Origin: Fen-1308 sp035319185
GTDB taxonomy: Bacteria; Nitrospirota; Thermodesulfovibrionia; Thermodesulfovibrionales; Dissulfurispiraceae
Direction of reading: 5' to 3'
Assembly (NCBI GenBank): GCA_035319185.1
Contig: DATHDF010000012.1
Span: forward strand, 1 to 21,927
Length of the DNA: 21,927 bases
Shown in pieces: positions 1 to 5,983 of this stretch. Each line of letters opens with the position of its first letter. The stretch's first letter is position 1. The translations under genes and the position numbers were made by a program. The notes beneath the pieces are model-generated. The model was not told the DNA's origin and searched no databases. It saw only the letters and a list, made by a program, of their open reading frames with translations.

Positions 1-2388
1 AAGCCTGCATTCAAGCTGGGTATGTCCGAGATCAAGGTGGGCTGGAAGTCTCATGAGCTGAAAGTCGAAGTCTCCGCCCAAAAGGATGTCTATCGAATCA
101 GGGAAAAAGCGCAGGTAAGAATCAAAGTCCGGACTGCCGACGGCGCTGCGCCTCCGAAGGGGAGCGAGGTTGCAGTCGCTGCCGTCGATGAAGGGCTGCT
201 GGAGCTGATGCCGAACAGAAGCTGGCAACTGCTGGATGCAATGATGTCCCAGAGGGGGCATGAAGTCGAGACTTCAACTGCGCAGATGCAGGTTGTCGGC
301 AAGCGCCACTATGGGTTGAAAGCACTACCGCACGGCGGAGGCGGAGGCAAGCAAACGACCAGGGAGCTGTTCGACACGCTGCTGCTCTGGAAAGGCGTTG
401 TCAGGCTTGATGCAAACGGTGAAGCCTCGGTAGATGTCCCGCTTAACGATTCCCTCACTTCATTCAGGATAGTGGCAATCGCGAACGGCTCGCGCGGACG
501 TTCCGCCGGACTCTTCGGTACCGGTCAGACGTCTATACGCACCACGCAGGACCTGATGCTTCTGTCGGGGCTGCCGCCGCTGGTGCGAGAGGGAGACTCG
601 TTCAGAGCAGGCTTTACAATCAGGAACGCCTCAAAGCGTTCGATTGATGCGGCCGTATCCGTAACATCCGGCGCTCATAAGGCCCCGGACCCTGTTGAAG
701 TCAGTCTGCAACCCGGAGAAGCAAAAGAGATCGGCTGGGACGTAACCGTACCGCATGGTTCGGATTCGATTTCCTGGGAAATCTCGGCAGCTGAAAAGAA
801 AGGTGATGCTTCCGACAGGCTCAGGGTTAAGCAGAAAGTGGTCCCTGCAACCAGGGGAGCGACTTATCAGGCCACCATTTCACAAGTAACCGGCCCTCTT
901 GCGGTACAGGTTGAAAGGCCGAAGGATTCCGTCCCCGGCAGGGGCGGAATAAACGTAACACTGAGCCCCAAGCTGTCGGCTGAGGTTTCGGGCATTACCG
1001 AATACATGCGCTGGTATCCGTACAGCTGCCTTGAACAGAGGACGTCAATCGCAGTCGCTCTCAGAAATGAGGAGCTCTGGAAAAGAGTGGTCGGCTCGAT
1101 GCCGTCGCATATGGATTCGGACGGGCTCCTGAAATACTTCCCTGGGATGCAGGAGGGCAGCGATGCGCTCACCGCATACGTCCTGTCGATTTCGTCCGAG
1201 GCAGGGTGGAAGCTTCCCGATAATCTCAGGGAGAAGTTGATCGAGGGACTGACCGGTTTCGTAAACGGCAAGGTCGTGCGACGCTCATCGCTGCCTACCG
1301 CCGACCTGTCGATAAGGAAAATAGCTGCGCTGGAAGCCGTTTCGCGCGCGGTTGAAGTCAGGTCCGAGCTTCTCGGATCAATCTCCGTAGAGCCGAATCT
1401 ATGGCCGACGTCGGCTGTGATCGACTGGATGAATCTGCTTATCAGGTCAAAAGCGATTCCGAACAGGGCGGCCAGGTTCAGGGAAGCCGAGCAGATATTG
1501 CGTTCCAGGCTGAACTTCCAGGGCACCACTATGGGCTTTTCCACCGAACAGAGCGATTACCTTTGGTGGCTCATGGTATCTGCCGACGTGAATGCTGTAA
1601 GAAGCGTGCTGACGCTACTCGATCTGGAAAACTGGAACGAAGATATGCCGCGACTTGTAAAAGGCGCCGTTGGCCGCCAGCATAAGGGGAGATGGAACAC
1701 TACCGTTGCCAATGCATGGGGTGTGCTTGCGCTGGAGAAATTCTCACGCAAATTCGAATCGGTCCCTGTTGCCGGAAAGACCACTGCCGCCCTGGATGAA
1801 AAAGAGATATATCTTGACTGGTCGGCATCTCCCAAGGGCGGAGACATGATGTTTGGTTGGCCGAAAGACAGGGCCTCCCTCGGCATCACCCATCAGGGCA
1901 GCGGCAGGCCGTGGGCGACCATCCGGAGTCTTGCAGCAATCCCGCTTAAGGAGCCTTTGTCGAGCGGCTACAAGATCAAAAAAACGGTAACGCCGATTGT
2001 ACAGAAGGACAAATCCGGGTGGAGCCGTGGTGATGTCGCCAGGATCAAGCTGGAGCTTGAAGCGCAGGCGGACATGACGTGGGTGGTGGTCAGCGATCCG
2101 GTGCCCGCAGGTTCCAGCATACTCGGCACAGGCCTTGGCCGTGACTCGCAGATGCTTACCAATGATGAAAAAAAGACTGGCTGGGTATGGCCGGCCTTCG
2201 AAGAACGCTCTTTTGAGGCATTCAGGGCATATTATGAATATGTGCCCAAGGGCCGCTGGACTGTCGAATATACAGTCCGACTGAATAATGAGGGGAGCTT
2301 TGTTCTTCCGGAGACGAGGGTAGAGGCGCTCTATGCTCCCGAGATGTTCGGCGCGATGCCTAACAGGAAACTGGGGATAGGAAGATAA
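1..2388 (+). CDS. Alpha-2-macroglobulin family protein (3' part, 5' end outside window)
   Basis: The reading frame is open from base 1, so the gene begins upstream; the first ATG at 22 is internal. Bacterial alpha-2-macroglobulins are periplasmic, usually lipoprotein, protease traps that covalently bind attacking proteases through a Cys-Gln thioester. The motif CLEQ is seen with its Cys codon at 1027 (residue 336 counted from the ATG at 22), in the context YPYSCLEQRTS, so the thioester class is intact. Before it lie macroglobulin beta-domains, including the A2M core segment FRIVAIANG near residue 150. After it comes the helical thioester domain (about 330-600) and a C-terminal receptor-binding-like domain ending in LYAPEMFGAMPNR, typical of the family. 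The usual genomic partner, PBP1C, lies 3.6 kb downstream, with four plus-strand and minus-strand genes between them. The family call is secure; the N-terminal signal cannot be checked. Confidence 0.93.
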   Translation, partial: KPAFKLGMSEIKVGWKSHELKVEVSAQKDVYRIREKAQVRIKVRTADGAAPPKGSEVAVAAVDEGLLELMPNRSWQLLDAMMSQRGHEVETSTAQMQVVGKRHYGLKALPHGGGGGKQTTRELFDTLLLWKGVVRLDANGEASVDVPLNDSLTSFRIVAIANGSRGRSAGLFGTGQTSIRTTQDLMLLSGLPPLVREGDSFRAGFTIRNASKRSIDAAVSVTSGAHKAPDPVEVSLQPGEAKEIGWDVTVPHGSDSISWEISAAEKKGDASDRLRVKQKVVPATRGATYQATISQVTGPLAVQVERPKDSVPGRGGINVTLSPKLSAEVSGITEYMRWYPYSCLEQRTSIAVALRNEELWKRVVGSMPSHMDSDGLLKYFPGMQEGSDALTAYVLSISSEAGWKLPDNLREKLIEGLTGFVNGKVVRRSSLPTADLSIRKIAALEAVSRAVEVRSELLGSISVEPNLWPTSAVIDWMNLLIRSKAIPNRAARFREAEQILRSRLNFQGTTMGFSTEQSDYLWWLMVSADVNAVRSVLTLLDLENWNEDMPRLVKGAVGRQHKGRWNTTVANAWGVLALEKFSRKFESVPVAGKTTAALDEKEIYLDWSASPKGGDMMFGWPKDRASLGITHQGSGRPWATIRSLAAIPLKEPLSSGYKIKKTVTPIVQKDKSGWSRGDVARIKLELEAQADMTWVVVSDPVPAGSSILGTGLGRDSQMLTNDEKKTGWVWPAFEERSFEAFRAYYEYVPKGRWTVEYTVRLNNEGSFVLPETRVEALYAPEMFGAMPNRKLGIGR

Positions 2389-2408
2389 TCTCCGCCATAT
2401 GGAAATCC

Positions 2409-2439
2409 GACGGCGGGCTTAAGCCGGCAGGCCGCCGTC
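2409..2439. terminator. Candidate hairpin between convergent genes
   Basis: A perfect 8-bp inverted repeat (GACGGCGG at 2409-2416 and CCGCCGTC at 2432-2439) lies 20 bp after the alpha-2-macroglobulin stop codon and overlaps the stop codon of the small minus-strand gene. Neither side has a good T-tract, so it is only a modest candidate for a bidirectional terminator. Confidence 0.4.
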
Positions 2440-2598
2440 AGTTTCCTTCGCTTCGGGGCTGGAGTCATCAGATGCTTCACCTTCAGGCTGCCCCTCGGTA
2501 TTCTTTTTTAACCTCTTCTGCCTCTTCTCTTCCTGCTTTTTCAGGCGACTGAGTTCCTTCTTCCTCTTTTCGCTTTTATATGCACCCTGTCTGGCCAA
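2419..2598 (-). CDS. Small, highly charged conserved-looking protein (59 aa, TTG start)
   Basis: The frame begins MARQGAYKSEKRKKELSRLK and continues as a Lys/Glu/Arg-rich helix to about residue 33, followed by an acidic, Ser/Pro-rich tail ending GGLPA. The start is TTG, preceded by the strong ribosome site GGGGGAGG four bases upstream, and an extended -10 box TGATATAAT sits about 30 bp before the start, so the gene has its own expression signals. It lies 99 bp downstream of the radical SAM gene on the same strand. I recall short proteins with a similar MARxGxxKSEKRRKEL-type N-terminus in Geobacter-like and related bacteria, with no known function. The basic helix could bind nucleic acid or ribosomes, but that is a guess. 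The function is unknown. Confidence 0.72.
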   Translation of the reverse strand: MARQGAYKSEKRKKELSRLKKQEEKRQKRLKKNTEGQPEGEASDDSSPEAKETDGGLPA

Positions 2599-2627
2599 AA
2601 TACCTCCCCCTATCCTTCATTTAATTG

Positions 2628-2636
2628 ATTATATCA
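2628..2636 (-). promoter_or_regulatory. Extended -10 promoter for the 59-aa gene
   Basis: Read on the minus strand, the sequence is TGATATAAT: a perfect TATAAT hexamer with the TGn extension. The predicted start site is about 23 nt before the TTG codon. No convincing -35 hexamer is present, which is usual for extended -10 promoters. An inverted repeat CAGACGG/CCGTCTG (2637-2643 and 2667-2673) lies just upstream. Confidence 0.55.
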
Positions 2637-2697
2637 CAGACGGCTCAGTGCAAAGAATCGCCATGTCCGTCTGCAACCTTAAGGTGTTTAAATTCTC

Positions 2698-4281
2698 TCA
2701 GTCCCGACGCATAACGAAGAACGGCGCATGGTTGGAAGTGAAGAAGGGAGGCTCCCTCTTCAATATGGCTGCCACCGCTGAATTCCGTTTGAACTCGCCC
2801 TCAATGAACTGCCTGACATCCTTTCTGTTCCATCCGAGCGGATGCTCAAAGCCGACATACAGCGAAAGGTCGCCTTCATAAAAGGCCCCGGTCTTTAGCG
2901 ACTTTGCATCGGGACTGCTTGCAGGCATGTTGAACAGGGCAACGTTGAGAAAGGAAATTTCGTGGCTATGCCTTTCCGTAAATTCGAGAGTGCTGCGCGC
3001 AGAGTCGATCGTCTCCTGCGGCGTGCCGAACAGAAGATAGACATAGGCCGAGATGCCGGAAGCGTGCAGAGCCTTGAGCGCTGCCGAAACCGTCTGCAGG
3101 TCGATTCCCTTGCGCATAGCGTCAAGCACCGACTGATCGCCCGACTCCACGCCGAGCTTAAGCATCACGCATCCGGACTTTTTTAAGGCCATGCAATAAT
3201 CCATATCCGCCAATTCGCGACCGATCCTGGCAAAACCATACCATGGAACACCGGGCGGATCATCAATAAGCGATCTCATAAAAGACGGGCTTATCGAATT
3301 GTCGAGCAGATGGAGCAGCGCAGGTCTCGTCTGCCTCACCAGTGATGAAATATCTTGACGCGCCTTAACGGTACCGGCCGGAAGGTAACTGTTTCCTTCG
3401 GCCTTTTCGGGACAAAACGCGCATCTGTTCCAGAAACACCCGGTAGATGCGCTGTACGGCAGCACGCCTCCGGGCGAGAGGTATGCGCCGGGCAAGATGA
3501 ACTCATAGTTCGGAGAACAGACCAAATCTCCGTCGGCCACTACTCCCGCCAGACGCAATAATTCCCGCTCACCAGGCCCTTCCACAAAATGATCGACCAG
3601 TCCGGCAAACAGTCTCTGAAGACGGCCCTCCCGTCCGGGCCCTTTAAGCCAGGAAGTAATAAGGCTTCCGCCGCAAATGAGCCTTAAGGCAGGATATGCC
3701 CGCCTCAAGAGACCGAGCATGGCAAAAGCGCACAAGGCCTGGCTCAGGAAAGAAATGGATACCCCTATTATTGCAGGCTGCATATCCTCTACGAGTGCGC
3801 GCAGGCGTTTATCGAAATAGGGATAGAAAGGGTTCAGCTCCGGATTTTCTGCTGCATACAGAAGGTCGCCGCTTCTCAGCGGAGAAAGCACGGCATGCTG
3901 GTAATTCGCAAGACTGACCGTTACGTCATCAACTGACACCGACTTTTCGACGGCACGGTTAATGTCCATTACCGCACGACTGTATTTGTCGACAGATTTA
4001 TAAGTCTGAGTCTCCCTCAGGGCGGCAATGTTCCGCTCCAGATTGCGAAAGGCCCTGGAAGTCCATGTATCAGACCTTACCGCCTGTTTTCCCCGATATG
4101 AGTTCATAAGAAATAGCTGGCCCTCAAGATTGGCGTCCAGCACAAAATGTTTGACGCCGTAATGATTGAGCGCGCCGGACAGTACAGCAAGTCCCGCAGG
4201 GGGCTCACAGGCCTTGGCTACCGGAGGATGCACGAGAATCATGGACTGCATCGGCCTCTGAGATTGAACTGTTTCATGCAT
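2698..4281 (-). CDS. B12-binding domain / radical SAM protein
   Basis: The protein has the two-part layout of cobalamin-binding radical SAM enzymes. The N-terminal part (MILVHPPVAKACEPPAGLAVLSGAL, residues 14-38) and the segment IIGVSISFLSQ near 171-180 fit a B12-binding Rossmann-like domain; the base-off DxHxxG motif is not seen. The radical SAM cluster motif is GCFWNRCAFC, with Cys 282, 287 and 290, so the spacing is C-x4-C-x2-C instead of the common C-x3-C-x2-C. Further on, KLGVESGDQSVLDAMRKG (375-392) is the typical SAM-domain Glu/Gly segment and LLFGTPQET follows. The substrate is unknown. Start choice is uncertain: the ATG at 4281 has no ribosome site, and the ATG codons at 4251 and 4242 (giving MQSMILVHPP or MILVHPP) match the usual family N-terminus better, with AGAGG nearby. 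Confidence 0.85.
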   Translation of the reverse strand: MHETVQSQRPMQSMILVHPPVAKACEPPAGLAVLSGALNHYGVKHFVLDANLEGQLFLMNSYRGKQAVRSDTWTSRAFRNLERNIAALRETQTYKSVDKYSRAVMDINRAVEKSVSVDDVTVSLANYQHAVLSPLRSGDLLYAAENPELNPFYPYFDKRLRALVEDMQPAIIGVSISFLSQALCAFAMLGLLRRAYPALRLICGGSLITSWLKGPGREGRLQRLFAGLVDHFVEGPGERELLRLAGVVADGDLVCSPNYEFILPGAYLSPGGVLPYSASTGCFWNRCAFCPEKAEGNSYLPAGTVKARQDISSLVRQTRPALLHLLDNSISPSFMRSLIDDPPGVPWYGFARIGRELADMDYCMALKKSGCVMLKLGVESGDQSVLDAMRKGIDLQTVSAALKALHASGISAYVYLLFGTPQETIDSARSTLEFTERHSHEISFLNVALFNMPASSPDAKSLKTGAFYEGDLSLYVGFEHPLGWNRKDVRQFIEGEFKRNSAVAAILKREPPFFTSNHAPFFVMRRD

Positions 4282-4317
4282 TATTCTAACGCAAATTCAT
4301 CGATGATGCGGGTAATC

Positions 4318-4326
4318 TGCTATCAT
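4318..4326 (+). promoter_or_regulatory. Extended -10 promoter for shikimate kinase gene
   Basis: TGCTATCAT fits the extended -10 pattern TGnTATnaT. It lies about 30 bp before the ATG at 4356, leaving a short leader that contains the ribosome site GGAGG. It resembles the other extended -10 boxes in this window (2628, 4902, 8182, 18274, 18350). Confidence 0.4.
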
Positions 4327-4355
4327 TATGTATCTAAGTTCTTCGGAGGACGGAC

Positions 4356-4871
4356 ATGCGACACTCACCGTCGAATATCGTACTTGTAGGGATGCCGGGC
4401 AGCGGCAAGAGCACGGCAGGGGTGATACTTGCCAAGCTGGCCTCCCTGGATTTCATCGACACTGATATACTCATCCAGCGTGCGACCGGCAAGGCCCTGC
4501 AAGAGATAGTAGATCGCGAGGGCTACATGGCACTCCGCCACATCGAGGAAGACATACTTCTGAAACTCGAATGCCGCGACCATGTAGTGGCAACCGGCGG
4601 CAGCGCCGTCTACAGCGAGGCAGCGATGGAACACCTGAAGAAGGATGGCGTCATCGTATTTCTCGATGTGGATATTGCAACCCTTAAATCCAGAATCCGC
4701 AACTATGAAACACGGGGCCTGGCAAAGCATCCAGACCAGTCTTTCGAAGAGCTCTTTGCAGAGAGAATGGAGCTCTACCGCAAATATGCGGACATAACTA
4801 TCAGCGGCGAAGGTCTTACTCAGGAGGAGGTCTGCGGGGCAATACTTCGTTGGCTGGACCTGAAACGATGA
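4356..4871 (+). CDS. aroK: Shikimate kinase-family protein
   Basis: A small P-loop kinase of 171 aa, the normal size for shikimate kinase, which phosphorylates shikimate at O3 in chorismate synthesis in the cytoplasm. Visible motifs are the Walker A loop GMPGSGKST (residues 12-20), the DTD pair (35-37) that positions Mg and shikimate, Arg61 in the ALRHIEED helix and the substrate-binding ATGGSAV (79-85). The lid region reads ETRGLAKHPDQSFEELFAER, which lacks the classical RPLL signature, so this is a divergent branch and another small substrate is possible. GGAGG six bases before the ATG supports the start. No other aromatic-pathway gene lies nearby. Confidence 0.8.
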   Translation: MRHSPSNIVLVGMPGSGKSTAGVILAKLASLDFIDTDILIQRATGKALQEIVDREGYMALRHIEEDILLKLECRDHVVATGGSAVYSEAAMEHLKKDGVIVFLDVDIATLKSRIRNYETRGLAKHPDQSFEELFAERMELYRKYADITISGEGLTQEEVCGAILRWLDLKR

Positions 4872-4901
4872 TGCCTCGACTTTTTGGCTGACAAGCCATC
4901 T

Positions 4902-4910
4902 TGATATACT
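4902..4910 (+). promoter_or_regulatory. Extended -10 box placed for leaderless msrB mRNA
   Basis: TGATATACT ends six bases before the ATG at 4917, so the expected transcription start falls on the A of the start codon. There is no ribosome site between 4872 and 4916. A weak -35-like TTGGCT lies at 4884. Confidence 0.5.
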
Positions 4911-4916
4911 TCTATC

Positions 4917-5519
4917 ATGAGAAAGAACTTCACCATATTCATTGCCGCGATTTCCGTGCTGGCTTATCTGCCGGCGGTGAACTCCTGCTTTCAGAAACCG
5001 GAACAACCGATCCCCAGGCAGGGTGCTGACATAGTCCCATCCGTATCCGTCAGCGAAGGGGCGGATGGCAAATGGAGGACCTACGTGAAACCGTCTAAGG
5101 AAGATCTGAAAAAGAGACTGACACCCCTGCAATACAAAGTTACGCAGGAGGAGGGCACCGAGCCGCCGTTCAAAAATGAATACGCGGACAATAAGAGGGA
5201 AGGCATCTATGTCGATATCGTATCTGGGGAACCTCTTTTCAGTTCGGCTGACAAATACGATTCGGGAACAGGCTGGCCCAGCTTCACCAGGCCTCTTGAT
5301 CCTGGCAAAATCGTTGAAAGACAAGACCGTAAACTTTTCATGACGAGGACCGAAGTGCGCAGCAGGCACGCAGACTCTCATTTAGGGCATGTGTTTCCTG
5401 ACGGGCCAAAGCCTACCGGCTTGCGCTATTGCATGAATTCCGCAGCCCTGCGGTTCATTCCAAAAGAGAACCTTGAAAAAGAAGGCTACGGACAATACTT
5501 GAAGCTTTTTCAGAAATGA
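4917..5519 (+). CDS. msrB: Lipoprotein peptide-methionine (R)-S-oxide reductase, MsrB
   Basis: The enzyme reduces methionine-R-sulfoxide in oxidised proteins. Residues 60-200 match the MsrB domain: GIYVDIVSGEPLFSS, the segment SGTGWPSF (116-123), SRHADSHLGHVF (149-160) and the catalytic site GLRYCMNSAAL with Cys172. The two CxxC zinc pairs of many MsrBs are absent and the usual resolving-Cys position in the GWPSF segment is Thr118. Apart from the lipobox Cys24 the protein has only the catalytic cysteine, so regeneration would need an external thiol or a sulfenic-acid route. The N-terminus (hydrophobic residues 5-20, then VNSC) looks like a lipoprotein signal, placing it in the periplasm. No ribosome site precedes the ATG; see the -10 box at 4902. 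A cupredoxin lipoprotein follows 55 bp later. Confidence 0.92.
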   Translation: MRKNFTIFIAAISVLAYLPAVNSCFQKPEQPIPRQGADIVPSVSVSEGADGKWRTYVKPSKEDLKKRLTPLQYKVTQEEGTEPPFKNEYADNKREGIYVDIVSGEPLFSSADKYDSGTGWPSFTRPLDPGKIVERQDRKLFMTRTEVRSRHADSHLGHVFPDGPKPTGLRYCMNSAALRFIPKENLEKEGYGQYLKLFQK

Positions 5520-5551
5520 TTTTGACAGACATGCCGTATCTGCAGTCGAAA

Positions 5552-5565
5552 CGTTAAATTTAACG
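5552..5565. repeat. Perfect 14-bp palindrome before the cupredoxin gene
   Basis: CGTTAAATTTAACG is its own reverse complement. It ends nine bases before the ATG at 5575 and touches the ribosome site GGAGG (5565-5569). It could be a protein-binding operator or, in RNA, a weak dyad near the ribosome site. A TTGACA hexamer lies at 5522-5527 but has no matching -10 at normal spacing. Confidence 0.5.
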
Positions 5566-5574
5566 GAGGCAATC

Positions 5575-5973
5575 ATGCAGACAGAGGTCTTCAAATTGAT
5601 AGCGCTTTATGTTGGTGCGATTTTAGTTCTGGCGTCCTGTGCAGGGTTGCAGCAGGAGGTGACGACAGGCACCGGGGGCGGCGAAAAGTCGATAGCGATC
5701 GAAGCGGACAGTTTCAAATTCACGCCGAACAACATACAAGCGTATGAGGGCGACGTCATGGTCCTCAACATAAACAATGTGTCGGGTTCGACCCACAACA
5801 TCACTATCAAGGACCCGGAGGGGCAGATATTGCAAAGCGTGGACCTGCCTGCAAAAAAGGCTGTCGAGGTAAGTATAAAGCTGTCAAAGCCTGGCGAGTA
5901 CCTGTTTTACTGCGACAAACCCATGCATTCGCTGTTCGGCATGAAAGGCCGGATCGAAGTGCTGAAGAGATAG
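5575..5973 (+). CDS. Cupredoxin (blue copper) lipoprotein
   Basis: A 132-aa exported protein with a lipoprotein signal: hydrophobic residues 7-20, then the lipobox LASC with Cys22. A short Gly/Thr linker leads into a plastocyanin-like domain. Type 1 copper ligands are visible as His74 in GSTHNITI, and Cys113, His118 and Met123 in FYCDKPMHSLFGM, the standard C-x4-H-x4-M arrangement. Such proteins carry single electrons in the periplasm; the partner is unknown, but a multicopper oxidase and a multiheme cytochrome are encoded within 6 kb. The ribosome site GGAGG precedes the ATG. The gene lies 10 bp before the best start of pbpC and is probably cotranscribed with it. Confidence 0.9.
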   Translation: MQTEVFKLIALYVGAILVLASCAGLQQEVTTGTGGGEKSIAIEADSFKFTPNNIQAYEGDVMVLNINNVSGSTHNITIKDPEGQILQSVDLPAKKAVEVSIKLSKPGEYLFYCDKPMHSLFGMKGRIEVLKR

Positions 5974-5983
5974 GGGTGATTCA

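Noticed and set aside
867..1544. A 225-codon minus-strand open frame inside the alpha-2-macroglobulin gene
   Set aside because: It overlaps the thioester domain of a well-supported gene and shows no features of a real protein.
4365..5381. A 338-codon open frame on the minus strand opposite aroK and msrB
   Set aside because: It lies antisense to two clearly recognisable genes, spans the gap between them, has no recognisable motif, and its length is explained by codon bias of the opposite strand.
5522..5527. TTGACA upstream of the cupredoxin as a -35 box
   Set aside because: No -10-like hexamer occurs 16-19 bp downstream; the next AT-rich hexamer is 26 bp away inside the palindrome.
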